Assembly (NCBI GenBank): GCA_009692505.1
Contig: SHZC01000007.1
Span: forward strand, 1 to 63,920
DNA: 63,920 nt
Direction: 5' to 3'
Source: Myxococcales bacterium
GTDB taxonomy: Bacteria; Myxococcota_A; Bradymonadia; UBA7976; UBA1532
The position numbers and the translations under genes were made by a program. Under the pieces are notes generated by a model, which was not told the DNA's origin, made no database searches, and was given only the letters and a program-made list of their open reading frames with translations. Shown here one piece after another: positions 40,599 to 52,913 of this stretch. Position 1 is the first letter of the stretch, and every line of letters starts with the position of its first letter.

Positions 40599-42272
40599 AT
40601 GTCCGACGGTTCCACTGCCCAAACTCTCTCCCTCTTTGCCGAACTCGGCCTGCCTGAAAACCTGACCGCGCCCCTGGTCGCGCTCGGTTATGAAGCACCC
40701 ACGCCGATTCAGGCGGCGACGATTCCACCGCTGCTCGCCAAGAGGGATCTCATCGGTCAGGCCCAGACCGGCACCGGTAAGACGGCCGCGTTCGCACTGC
40801 CCCTGCTCGCCGCCATCGACCCCAAGGGTCCTGCCGCGCAGGCGCTCGTGCTCGCACCGACCCGTGAGCTCGCCCTCCAGGTCTGCGAAGCGATCACGCA
40901 ATACGCTGCGGGTCTGCCCAACGTGCGCGTCTTGCCGGTCTACGGCGGCACGGGCTACGGCGACCAGCTCCGTGGGCTGTCCCGCGGTGCCCAGGTCGTC
41001 GTGGGTACGCCGGGGCGCGTGATCGACCACCTCGAGCGCGGCTCCCTCGACCTGTCGAACCTGAAGTTCCTGGTCCTCGACGAGGCCGACGAGATGCTCC
41101 GCATGGGCTTCATCGACGACGTCGAAACCGTCTTGAAGGCCGCTCCTCCCAAGCGGCAGATCGCGTTGTTCTCGGCCACGATGCCCCCCCAGATTCGGCG
41201 CTTGGCGCAGACGTGGCTCAACTCACCGGAGCAGATCACCCTCGCCGGCAAGACCTCGACCGCGCCCACCATCCGGGCTCGCGCCTGGATCGCCGGCGGC
41301 GGCATGGACAAGTTCGACGGGCTCTGTCGGCTGCTCGAAGGCGAGCCCTACGAGGCCATGCTCATCTTCGTCCGCACCCGTTTGGGCGCGGCCGATCTCG
41401 TCGCCTCGCTCAATGACCGGGGCTTCGACTCGGCGGCCCTTCACGGGGATATGCAGCAGAAGGATCGCGAGCGGGTCGTCGAGGCTCTGCGCGAAGGGAA
41501 GGTCAAGATCGTCGTCGCGACGGACGTGGCCGCCCGAGGTCTCGACGTCGAAAGGCTCAGCCACGTCGTCAACTTCGATCTGCCGGGTGATGTCGAAGGC
41601 TACGTGCATCGAATCGGGCGAACCGGTCGCGCGGGTCGCTCCGGTGAGGCGATCCTGTTTGCGACCTACCGCGAGCGTCCCCTGCTGAACCTCCTTGAGA
41701 AGGGCACGCGCTCACTCATCGAGAAGCTCGTGCTCCCGGGTGCCGAGCTGATCAACACCGCCCGCACGGCCAAGCTCGAGGGTCAGCTCATCGAGACCTT
41801 GGGTGAGCGTCCGAAGAATCATGCGGTCTTCCGTGAGCTGCTCGAGTCCTTCACGACGACGCGCGGCCTCGATCCGCTCGATGTGGCGGCCGCGCTTGCC
41901 TGTCGCCTTCAGGGCGGGTCCCCCTTCCACCTGCGGGCCGATCCGCCGCCTTCCCCGGTCGAAGCGGCGCCCAAGCCGCGGGCCCGAACGCGGGATCAGG
42001 ACGAGAACCAGATCGAGTTCGGCGGGGGTGGCAAGCAACTCTGGCGCATCGAGGTCGGTTTTCGACATGGCGTCGAGGCCCGCAACATCGTCGGGGCGCT
42101 CGCCAATGAGGTCGGCATCTCCAGCCGCAATCTCGGCCGCATCGAGATCCGCGACTTGTACAGCCTCGTCGAGCTGCCGGCGAACCTGCCGCCGACCGTC
42201 ATCGAGACCCTAGGCAATACCTGGATCGCCAAGCGACAGCTTCGGGCGATGCCCTGGCCTCCAGCAAAGTAG
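40599..42272 (+). CDS. DEAD-box RNA helicase with DbpA-type C-terminus
   Basis: 557 aa. All helicase motifs are present: Q motif (GYEAPTPIQ), Walker A AQTGTGKT, PTRELALQV, TPGR, DEAD (VLDEADEM), SAT, and the second-domain ATDVAARGLD and HRIGRTGR. The C-terminal 85 residues (WRIEVGFRHGVEARNIVGALANEVGI) match the DbpA RNA-binding domain that targets rRNA, so a ribosome-assembly or cold-adaptation role is likely. Closest to the CsdA/DeaD group. ATG 40599 is chosen over GTG 40593. It stands alone with the divergent NTF2-like gene 162 bases upstream. Confidence 0.95.
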   Translation: MSDGSTAQTLSLFAELGLPENLTAPLVALGYEAPTPIQAATIPPLLAKRDLIGQAQTGTGKTAAFALPLLAAIDPKGPAAQALVLAPTRELALQVCEAITQYAAGLPNVRVLPVYGGTGYGDQLRGLSRGAQVVVGTPGRVIDHLERGSLDLSNLKFLVLDEADEMLRMGFIDDVETVLKAAPPKRQIALFSATMPPQIRRLAQTWLNSPEQITLAGKTSTAPTIRARAWIAGGGMDKFDGLCRLLEGEPYEAMLIFVRTRLGAADLVASLNDRGFDSAALHGDMQQKDRERVVEALREGKVKIVVATDVAARGLDVERLSHVVNFDLPGDVEGYVHRIGRTGRAGRSGEAILFATYRERPLLNLLEKGTRSLIEKLVLPGAELINTARTAKLEGQLIETLGERPKNHAVFRELLESFTTTRGLDPLDVAAALACRLQGGSPFHLRADPPPSPVEAAPKPRARTRDQDENQIEFGGGGKQLWRIEVGFRHGVEARNIVGALANEVGISSRNLGRIEIRDLYSLVELPANLPPTVIETLGNTWIAKRQLRAMPWPPAK

Positions 42273-42287
42273 CTCGGCCTCGTCCTG

Positions 42288-43658
42288 TTAGAGATACGGG
42301 ATTCCCGCCCGAGGGGCCTTTGACGCGGGCGTCTTCTTCGGCACCGGTGGCACGGTCGGCGTCGGAGGGGGCAACGTGGGCGGTGGTGGCTGGGCCGATG
42401 GGGGGCTCGCCGTAGCCGGGGCGAGGGCGGAGAGGGACGCCGGCGCGCTCGAAAGGGGTGCTTGATCCGGCGGACTTCGTCGCAGAGCGAGCACGGCCAC
42501 GCCGAGCACGGCCACGCCGATCGCCGCCCAGACCAGCGTCCGGCGTCGTGACGGCGGGGCGAGCTCATCGGACCCCGAGTCGACGCTCAAGAGCCGACGG
42601 CCCTCCGAGCTTTGGTCGCGGGCGTCGATCAGCGGCGGGGGCGCGCTAGAGAGCGGAATGAAGCCACCCGTCCCCACCCCAAGCGCGGCGATCCGTGTGA
42701 ACTCCGGCGTCGTGCGCAGGGCCTCGGCGAAGGGGCTCGCCGCGGAATAACGGTCCCCGACGACCCGCTCGAGCGAGCGGGCGATCACGGCGCGCAGCTC
42801 GATGGACGCGACCACATCCTCCGGGAGCGCGGGAGCAGCGGCGAAGATTCGCGCTTCGGACGTGGCCTGCCAATCGGCACCCGTATACGGCGGGGCGCCG
42901 GCGAGCAGCTCGTAGAGGATGACCCCGACGCTGAAGACATCCGACGGCGGACCCACATCGAGGCCCGCCGCCTGCTCCGGCGAGATGTATTTTGGGGTGC
43001 CGATCACGAAGCCCGACTGAGTGTTGACCCGCTCCGCCGCGTCGCGGGGGTCGAGGAATTTGGCCACCCCAAAGTCAAGGACCTTGACCGTCTCATGACC
43101 CTGATCATCCAGCGTGAGCATGAGGTTGCTGGGCTTCACGTCCCGGTGCACCAGCCCGTGCCCATGAGCCTCGGACAGGGCCCGGAGGATCGGCAAAGCC
43201 AGCGACACGACACGGTCGGCGTTGACGCGGGCGGAGTTGGGGTTGGCGTGGCGCAGCGTGCGTCCGTCGACGAGCTCGAGCACCATGTACAGTCGCCCGT
43301 CAGGCGTCTCGCCGAAGTCGTGAAGCGTGACGATGTTCGGGCCATGCAGCCGCGCCACCGCTCGGGCCTCGAGCAGGAACCGCTCACGAACCTCTCCACC
43401 ACGCGCCTTCGAGCGCCGGATGATCTTGACGGCGACGAAACGGTCAAGCGTCTCCTGCCACGCTCGGTAGACCGTGCCGAAGCCGCCCCGGCCGAGCACC
43501 CCGACGAGGGCGTACTTGCCCGCGACGACCTCACCCAGGAGCGGATCCGCCGACGCCTCCTGCCCGGCGGCCGGCGGCTCGACGAGGATGAAGCCGTGCT
43601 CACGACATCGCCCGGGTCGCTCAGAGAGAGATCCGCAGGTGCGGCAAACGAAATTCAC
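42288..43658 (-). CDS. Ser/Thr kinase with zinc-finger N-terminus and TM tail
   Basis: 456 aa. The N-terminus holds four possible zinc ligands, C5-x2-C8 and C18-x2-H21. A complete Hanks-type kinase follows: GRGGFGTVY (56-64), K78, HRDVKPSN, DFGVAK and GTPKYISPEQ. A membrane helix (VWAAIGVAVLGVAVLALRR) lies near 371-390, and a Pro-rich tail (TLPPPTPTVPP) ends the protein, so the kinase faces the cytoplasm with a short external tail. GTG 43658 overlaps the FG-GAP gene stop as GTGA, which fixes the start. It belongs to a three-gene unit with an FG-GAP lipoprotein and a PEGA/TPR-like protein. Confidence 0.93.
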   Translation of the reverse strand: MNFVCRTCGSLSERPGRCREHGFILVEPPAAGQEASADPLLGEVVAGKYALVGVLGRGGFGTVYRAWQETLDRFVAVKIIRRSKARGGEVRERFLLEARAVARLHGPNIVTLHDFGETPDGRLYMVLELVDGRTLRHANPNSARVNADRVVSLALPILRALSEAHGHGLVHRDVKPSNLMLTLDDQGHETVKVLDFGVAKFLDPRDAAERVNTQSGFVIGTPKYISPEQAAGLDVGPPSDVFSVGVILYELLAGAPPYTGADWQATSEARIFAAAPALPEDVVASIELRAVIARSLERVVGDRYSAASPFAEALRTTPEFTRIAALGVGTGGFIPLSSAPPPLIDARDQSSEGRRLLSVDSGSDELAPPSRRRTLVWAAIGVAVLGVAVLALRRSPPDQAPLSSAPASLSALAPATASPPSAQPPPPTLPPPTPTVPPVPKKTPASKAPRAGIPYL

Positions 43659-45328
43659 GGGTCGAAGCGAAGGTGCAGCAGGTGCACGGCGCCGGACCGA
43701 GCCGCGCCAACAAGGGTCAAGGGCGCGCCCACGACGAGCAGCCATGACCCGTCCACGTCGCGGGTGGCGGACGCCGAGATGGAGCGGCCGAAGTCGTCGT
43801 CGAGGGCGTCGCTGCGCACCACAAAGCGGTCCTCGAGGTCGGGCCCGACGCACTCGACGCGACCGGCATGAAGCGGGTCGCCCGTGTCGCCGACACAGAT
43901 GGCGGCGACACCGTTCGGGCGGCCCCAGAAGTTCGGCGCCACCGCCAGAGACGTGCCGAAAGCGATCGAAGGCTCGACGGAGGAGAACGAGAAGGTACGA
44001 TTCTGTGGCCCGACTCGGTCGAGCGCGAAGCCTAAGACCTGCCCGCCGCCCGCGGCCTCCGGGTGCCCGACATAAAGAGTGGGTTCGGCAAGGCGGTTCG
44101 GAGCCGGAGCCACGAGCAGGCTCTGGCCAAAGCCGATCGGCGGATCCGGCGCGGGCTGGTAGTTCGCGACCACCCGGTCCGCGCCGTCGGAGGTCCAGCG
44201 GACGACCACCTCAGGCAAGGGCCCGCCCCCCCACGAGACAATGCAGTCGTCGTCCCCGCCCCCGTCCAGCGCGCGTGCGGTGGCCAGATTCCACACCAAC
44301 CCGGGAATGTTCAGATGTCCGAGCTCAATTTCAGGGCGTCCGGCGGCGAGGTCGACAAACCCCCCTGCAAGGTCTTCGAGGAGCAGCGGCACAATCGTCG
44401 GATCTCCCCGATCGACGTATTTCAGGGCGAAGACGACGGGCAGCCCATGCTGGCTGCCGGCGGCGAGGGCGGTGCCCAAATGGCCGTCGATGGCAGTCCC
44501 GGTCGCCCTGCCGAGGTCGCCGAGCGCGGGCAATGTAAAACCTTCGACCCGTCCGCGGCCATTGGATACAGCAGGCGTGCTGACGTAGAGCTCGGGGCGG
44601 AGGTCGGAGTTGAGATCCGCGAGGACCATCGCGCGACCGAAGTCTCCGCCGACCCCCACATCGCGGCCGAGCGTCGCGAGGATGGTGCCATCGAAGCCGC
44701 TGACGATGTGCACCCGGCCACCGACACGACCGAGCTGCCCGGGGGCGGCGATGGCGGCGTCGGCGAAGCCATCCCCGTTCTGGTCCGGGAGGGCAAGCAC
44801 GGTCGAGCCTAAGGCCGAGACGCCCTCGCCGCCTTCTACGAGAATGCGCTCCGGCGCGGACGGGGGGAAAGGGGGTGGTCCGTCAGGGAGTGGTCCGTCA
44901 GGGAGTGGGCCGTCAGGGGGCGGGCCGTCGGGGAGTGGGCCGTCGGGGAGTGGGCCGTCGGGGAGTGGGCCGTCGGGGGCCGGGCCGTCAGGGGGTGGGC
45001 CGTCGGTCGCAAGCGCGTCGCGGGCCACGGCGTCGGCGGCGTTCAAGTCAGAGACCACGCGACCATCCGCGACGACCGGCGCGTCCCCCAGCCGGACGTC
45101 CACGACGGCGTCCATGACAACCACGGGCGGGCCATCGGTCGGCAAGCTCGGCCGGTCCTCCGCCCTTTGGTCCGCCCCCTGGTCTGCGGTGCCACTCGGG
45201 CCATCCGCGCGGGCGTCGTTCTGGGTCAACCGACCCAGATCATCGAAGGCCAGCTGGGGCACGTCAATGCAAGCCTGAAGAACAACCTGACCTCCGATCA
45301 GGAGGCCCCTCAGAACGACGCGGTCCAT
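43655..45328 (-). CDS. FG-GAP repeat lipoprotein with PDGP stalk
   Basis: 557 aa. Signal peptide with lipobox LQAC (C20). An Asp-rich segment is followed by a PDGP pentapeptide stalk (about 113-153). The rest is a beta-propeller with FG-GAP repeats: a calcium loop DQNGDGFAD (182-190), DLNSDLRPELYV and repeated FG[R/Q]S/GxSL motifs (DFGRAMV, GFGQSLL, AFGTSLA, DFGRSIS). FG-GAP propellers bind protein or carbohydrate partners at the cell surface. The stalk would hold the propeller away from the membrane. Its ATG lies within the end of the PEGA/TPR gene (19-base overlap), and the kinase start overlaps its stop. Confidence 0.9.
   Translation of the reverse strand: MDRVVLRGLLIGGQVVLQACIDVPQLAFDDLGRLTQNDARADGPSGTADQGADQRAEDRPSLPTDGPPVVVMDAVVDVRLGDAPVVADGRVVSDLNAADAVARDALATDGPPPDGPAPDGPLPDGPLPDGPLPDGPPPDGPLPDGPLPDGPPPFPPSAPERILVEGGEGVSALGSTVLALPDQNGDGFADAAIAAPGQLGRVGGRVHIVSGFDGTILATLGRDVGVGGDFGRAMVLADLNSDLRPELYVSTPAVSNGRGRVEGFTLPALGDLGRATGTAIDGHLGTALAAGSQHGLPVVFALKYVDRGDPTIVPLLLEDLAGGFVDLAAGRPEIELGHLNIPGLVWNLATARALDGGGDDDCIVSWGGGPLPEVVVRWTSDGADRVVANYQPAPDPPIGFGQSLLVAPAPNRLAEPTLYVGHPEAAGGGQVLGFALDRVGPQNRTFSFSSVEPSIAFGTSLAVAPNFWGRPNGVAAICVGDTGDPLHAGRVECVGPDLEDRFVVRSDALDDDFGRSISASATRDVDGSWLLVVGAPLTLVGAARSGAVHLLHLRFDP
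44877..45010. repeat. 15-bp tandem repeat, about nine copies
   Basis: Degenerate 15-bp units of the form GGGCCGTCGGGGAGT repeat from 44877. On the minus strand they encode PDGPL/PDGPP pentapeptides of the lipoprotein stalk. Several neighbouring copies are identical, which suggests copy number can vary by slippage. Confidence 0.9.
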
Positions 45329-46443
45329 ATCAGCCCTCCCGGTCCGAGGTCGAGACGGGAGGTCGGATAGCCTTCGCTCTCGTCGCCGACGACGATGAAG
45401 TAGGCCGCCACGCCGGCGAGCAGAGCGCCGGCCCCGGCGAGGCCATACGCCAACATCTGGCTGGACTCAGCCTCCCCCTGTTTGAGCACGGCGTCCTTGG
45501 ATAAGGCGTTTCGCGCCGTGACATCATCGGAGGCGTTGTGCCGCGATATGGCGGCGCGTGCATCGTCCGCGCTCCCGAACGCGTCCACCCAAAAGTAGGC
45601 ACCCGCGCCCAAGGTCAAAGCCGCCGCCCCGAAGCTCAGCACTGCCCAGGGCACGTCCACGTCTCCGCCCGAAATGCCACTCGCCGAGACCTGCGACGGG
45701 GAGACCACGTGCGTCCCCCCGGCCTCGAGGTTGACGTCCCGTCGCCAGGAACGGCCGCCCGCTCGGGCGACATCGACGCGATGAGGCCCGGCGGCGACGT
45801 CGGCCTGATACGGAGGCCCAGACACGGGCTTGCCGTCGATTTGGACCACCAGAACCACACCGTCCGACGAGTCGACCCGAATGCGTCCGGGGAACGTCAA
45901 CGTGGGTCGCGACTCGACGCCCGGCCGCAGCGTGAGCTTGGCGCTCACCGTCCGCCCATCGGTCTGCTGCGCGTGAACCTCTGTGGCCCCGGGCTTGAGC
46001 CGCGCGAGGTCGGCATTGCAGCGCCCCACCAAGCGGCCCTCGATATAAACATCCCCGTCTGCCGGCGCGCAGTCGACGAAGAGGCGGGCGAAGTTTCGCA
46101 GCTCAAGGTTCACGATCCGCTCGCTCGCCCGTTTCCGACTCGCCTCGGTGTCGGGCAAAGCCAGATACCGCTCGAACGCGACGATGGCCTCGGCTGGACG
46201 GCTGAGCTCCTCAAGACACCGCGCGAGGTTAAACTTCAAGACGGGCAATATCTTGATGTCGCCCTGACCCCGCTCGACGATGGAGACGGCCTCTTCGAAC
46301 GCCGTCAATGCCCGCGCATAATCAGCGACGCGAAAGGCTTGGGTCGCTCGGTTCGCCGCTGTCGTCGCCTCGTCCGCGTGAGCGTTGGAGGCGAAGAGAG
46401 CAGGGCAGAGACCCAACAAGAGTCCGAGGCGGGCGGAAGGCAT
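45310..46443 (-). CDS. PEGA/TPR-like exported protein
   Basis: 377 aa. Signal peptide ([18 protein letters not shown]). Residues 30-110 are TPR-like ([43 protein letters not shown]). A PEGA-type beta segment follows ([43 protein letters not shown]), which in this family binds surface ligands or cell-wall components. Two membrane helices close the protein ([41 protein letters not shown]). ATG 46443 begins exactly at the signal peptide; a longer frame to 46656 is antisense to the carB leader. It is first in a unit with the FG-GAP lipoprotein and the kinase. Confidence 0.88.
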   Translation of the reverse strand: MPSARLGLLLGLCPALFASNAHADEATTAANRATQAFRVADYARALTAFEEAVSIVERGQGDIKILPVLKFNLARCLEELSRPAEAIVAFERYLALPDTEASRKRASERIVNLELRNFARLFVDCAPADGDVYIEGRLVGRCNADLARLKPGATEVHAQQTDGRTVSAKLTLRPGVESRPTLTFPGRIRVDSSDGVVLVVQIDGKPVSGPPYQADVAAGPHRVDVARAGGRSWRRDVNLEAGGTHVVSPSQVSASGISGGDVDVPWAVLSFGAAALTLGAGAYFWVDAFGSADDARAAISRHNASDDVTARNALSKDAVLKQGEAESSQMLAYGLAGAGALLAGVAAYFIVVGDESEGYPTSRLDLGPGGLIWTASF

Positions 46444-46597
46444 AGGCGGCTTTGTGCCACATCCGGCCGAATTCGACGAGAGGGTCTCGCGCACCGGCTC
46501 GACCCATTCCTCAATTTTTGCGAAGCGAGGCGGGTTCAGCCGAGCCCTCCTGTTCCGGCGTTGCCCTTTGCCCCCTTCGTCCATAGGATGCGCCGCC
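46444..46597. promoter_or_regulatory. carB / PEGA-protein divergent region
   Basis: 154 bases between divergent starts, the presumed promoter region for carB-greA-recG and for the PEGA/FG-GAP/kinase unit. An AT-richer stretch (AATTTTTGCGAAG) lies near 46512-46525, and an AGGA precedes the carB ATG at 46598 by about 9 bases. No pyrimidine-type attenuator or clear promoter pair is seen. Confidence 0.3.
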
Positions 46598-49869
<3,272 letters not shown>

Positions 49870-49873
<4 letters not shown>

Positions 49874-50352
49874 ACATGACTGATCGTTTGCCCACGACCC
49901 GTGGCGGCTACGATGCCCTCCGCGAACGTCTCGCCCGCCTCAAGACCATCGACCGCCGCGAGATCGCCCGCGAGATTGAGATCGCGCGGGGCCACGGTGA
50001 TCTGCGCGAGAACGCCGACTACGATGTCGCGAAGAACAAGCAGGGCATGCTTGAGGCCACGATTCGGGACCTCGACGACAAGCTCGCCCGGGCCGAGGTC
50101 ATCGACGTCTCGCAGCTCACCGGGGAACGCGTGCTCTTCGGTGCCACGGTCATGATCGCGGACGCCGTGACGGGCATCGAGCAGACGATTCAGATCGTCG
50201 GCGAGGTCGAAGCCGACTCGAAAGTGGGCAAGATCAACGTGACCTCGCCGCTCGCCCGCAGCCTCATCGCCAAGCATGTCGGTGACGTGGTCAAAGTCCA
50301 GTCGCCAGGCGGCACGCGCGAGTACGAGATCCTCGACGTCAAGTACGTGTGA
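49870..50352 (+). CDS. greA: transcription elongation factor GreA
   Basis: 160 aa, full length. The N-terminal coiled-coil has the GreA loop [17 protein letters not shown] with the acidic tip (E and D) that enters the RNA polymerase secondary channel to activate cleavage of backtracked RNA. The C-terminal FKBP-like domain ([39 protein letters not shown]) is complete and ends YEILDVKYV. GreA rather than GreB is favoured by the tip sequence. It is translationally coupled to carB (ATGA) and to recG (GTGA). The carB-greA pairing is also known from other bacteria such as pseudomonads. Confidence 0.96.
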
Positions 50353-52865
50353 AGCGCGTCGTACCGCCGGGGGCCGTCGCGGATCTGGACGCGCTCATCT
50401 CGCTGATCAAGCAAGGGCCGGCCGCGGGACAGCCGTATGGGGCACGCTTGGCCGGGCCAATCGGGCGCCTGGCTGCCGCGCTCGATGGGACGGATGAGGC
50501 CACAGCGCTTCGAAGGCTGAGGGTCAGGGTTGCGACGCTCGACGCCGCGTTGTCCCGGGCCGATCACGCGCTCGTCTCCGAGATTGAGAGCGTCTGTCGT
50601 GAAGCCGTCGCGTCCCTCGCGCACCCGGAGACATCGTCAACATCCTTGACGACTTCCCCGGAGACTCCGGCCGCGGCGAAGTCGAAGGCCCCGGCGGTTA
50701 GGAAGGCCGCCCGTCGCCAGGCCACCGTCCCCATTGACGCCCGCGAGGCACACCAGCTCCCCGAGGCGCCTGCCGCTGCGGCCCACGGCAGGCTCTGCGC
50801 GACCCCGCTGACTGAGCTCCCGAGGGTGGGTCCGGCGATGGCCCAGAAGCTCGAGGCCGCGGGTATCCGGGACATCGGCGACCTGCTGCTCCTGAGGCCA
50901 CGTCGATATCAGGACCGCCGCCGCGTAACTGCCATCAAGGATCTTCGCGCGGGCGAGTTCGCGGTCGTGGTCGGCCGCATCGCGCGGGCCGCCCCTCGAT
51001 TTTATGGCGGCGGTCGGTTCGTGATGGACGTGACCGACGACACCGGCACGGTGAGCTGCGCGTTCTTCCGCATCAACCTCAAGTTCGCCTCCACGACGTG
51101 GAAGCCCGGCCTGCCCGTCGTCCTCGCCGGGCCCGTCACGGCCTACCGCGATCAGTTGCAGATGACGCACCCCACCGTGGACATCGGGGAGGCGCCCGCG
51201 GAGGGAGAGTTGCGACCGGAGTACCCGGCGATTGACGGCATCGGTGAGCGGGTCCTCCGGCGGCTCATCGAGGTCGCGCTCGAGCGTCACGCCGATGAGC
51301 TGCCTGAACCTCTGCCCGCGAGCCTACGAGAGCGACTCGCCCTGCCGGATCTGGCGACCGCGCTCCGACGGGTGCACCGACCTCCCCCGGACGCGGAGGC
51401 GTCGGCCTTCGTGAACTTCCAGGACCCGGCGCTGCGGCGCTTCATCTTTGATGAACTCCTGGTGCTTCAGCTCGCCCTGGGGCTGCGGCGTCGGCGAACC
51501 GCCAAACGCCCGGCCCTGCCTGTGGCCATGCCTCCATCCCTCGACGAGTTCGTCGACACCTCACTCCCCTTCGCGGCGACCGGCGCACAGCGACGCGTGA
51601 TCGGCCACATCGCGGCGGACCTGGCCTCGGGGCATCCGATGCATCGACTTCTGCAGGGCGACGTCGGGAGCGGCAAGACCGCCGTGGCCTATGTAGCCGC
51701 CCGCCTCGCTCAGCGGGGTGGCTTGCAGACGGCGCTCATGGTCCCCACCGAGCTCCTCGCCCAGCAGCACCTCCGCACGCTCTCACCCTGGTTCGAAGGC
51801 GCCGGCCTCCGGTGCGGCCTGCTCACCAACGGCCTGTCTCGGCGCGACCAGCGTATGGTCCGCGAGCTCACCCTCGCCGGCGTCATCCACTGCCTCATCG
51901 GCACGCACAGCTTGATCGGCCAGGACGTAGGCTTCGCGAAGCTGGGGCTCGTGATCGTCGACGAGCAGCACCGGTTCGGGGTGAAGCAGCGCCTGGCCCT
52001 CCGTCAAAAGGCCATCTTGCCGCACCTCCTGGTCATGACCGCGACCCCGATCCCGCGGACGCTCGCGCTGACCGCCTATGGCGACCTCGAGGTCTCCGTG
52101 CTTGATGAGTTGCCCCCCGGGCGCCTCCCCATCCTGACGACCCTGCATGGCCGCAGTAAACGCGCGGAGGTCTACGCCCGCGTGCGCTCGCTCGTGGATC
52201 AAGGCCACCAAGTCTACGTGGTCTTCCCGCTCGTCGAAGAGTCGGAGTTCCAAGACCTCGCCGACGCGACCTCGGCCCATGAGGAGCTGTCCAACGGCGC
52301 GTTCGCGGGTGTGCCGGTCGGGCTGGTGCATGGACGCATGGCCAGCGAGCTCAAAGAGGTGACGCTGCGGGCCTTCGCCGAGGGCGAGCTTCGCGTGCTG
52401 GTCAGCACGACGGTCATCGAGGTCGGCATCGATGTCCCGGCGGCGACGGTCATGCTCATCGAACACGCGGACCGCTTCGGGCTCAGCCAGCTCCACCAGC
52501 TTCGGGGGCGTATCGGGCGGGGGGGTCAGCGCGGGTTTTGCCTCCTGCTCGCGGACGAACGCGCCACCGAGGAGGGCGCGGCTCGACTGAAGGTGATGAC
52601 CCGGACGCAAGACGGGTTCGTCATTGCTCAGGCCGATCTGGAGCAGCGAGGCCCCGGGCAAGTGCTCGGCACCAAGCAGGCGGGGGTGGCTGATCTGGAG
52701 GTCGCTGATCTGGTGCGGGACGCCTCGCTGCTCGAGGCTGCGCGCGAGACGGCCACCGCCCTGCTGGATGGTGATCCCGAGCTGTCGCAAGCGGAGCATC
52801 TGGTGCTTCGACGGCTGGTATGGTCTCGGTGGGGGGAGAAGCTGGAGCTGGCGGAGGCGGGCTGA
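50349..52865 (+). CDS. recG: ATP-dependent DNA helicase RecG
   Basis: 838 aa, longer than the usual 690-700 because of an N-terminal region of about 145 residues that is helical and low in conservation. The RecG wedge/OB domain (ELPRVGPAMAQKLEAAGIRDIGDLLLLRPRRY; TGTVSCAFFRI) comes next, then helicase motifs: Walker A GDVGSGKTA (near 437), DEQHRFG (near 537), TATPIPRTLALT, and VIEVGIDVPAATVM with the QLRGRIGRGGQ motif. RecG remodels stalled replication forks and branched DNA. GTG 50349 overlaps the greA stop. It converges on the metalloprotease gene, 48 bases away. Confidence 0.96.
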   Translation: MKRVVPPGAVADLDALISLIKQGPAAGQPYGARLAGPIGRLAAALDGTDEATALRRLRVRVATLDAALSRADHALVSEIESVCREAVASLAHPETSSTSLTTSPETPAAAKSKAPAVRKAARRQATVPIDAREAHQLPEAPAAAAHGRLCATPLTELPRVGPAMAQKLEAAGIRDIGDLLLLRPRRYQDRRRVTAIKDLRAGEFAVVVGRIARAAPRFYGGGRFVMDVTDDTGTVSCAFFRINLKFASTTWKPGLPVVLAGPVTAYRDQLQMTHPTVDIGEAPAEGELRPEYPAIDGIGERVLRRLIEVALERHADELPEPLPASLRERLALPDLATALRRVHRPPPDAEASAFVNFQDPALRRFIFDELLVLQLALGLRRRRTAKRPALPVAMPPSLDEFVDTSLPFAATGAQRRVIGHIAADLASGHPMHRLLQGDVGSGKTAVAYVAARLAQRGGLQTALMVPTELLAQQHLRTLSPWFEGAGLRCGLLTNGLSRRDQRMVRELTLAGVIHCLIGTHSLIGQDVGFAKLGLVIVDEQHRFGVKQRLALRQKAILPHLLVMTATPIPRTLALTAYGDLEVSVLDELPPGRLPILTTLHGRSKRAEVYARVRSLVDQGHQVYVVFPLVEESEFQDLADATSAHEELSNGAFAGVPVGLVHGRMASELKEVTLRAFAEGELRVLVSTTVIEVGIDVPAATVMLIEHADRFGLSQLHQLRGRIGRGGQRGFCLLLADERATEEGAARLKVMTRTQDGFVIAQADLEQRGPGQVLGTKQAGVADLEVADLVRDASLLEAARETATALLDGDPELSQAEHLVLRRLVWSRWGEKLELAEAG

Positions 52866-52913
52866 GGTGGGGCGTGAGGGGCGTTGGGAGACGGCGATGG
52901 CTCCCGGCCGAAC

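Noticed and set aside
44877..45010. Possible CRISPR-like array
   Set aside because: Repeats are contiguous 15-bp units in frame within a gene with no unique spacers.
52866..52913. Bidirectional terminator between recG and metzincin copy B
   Set aside because: Only a 5-bp stem with a long loop and no T-run on either side.
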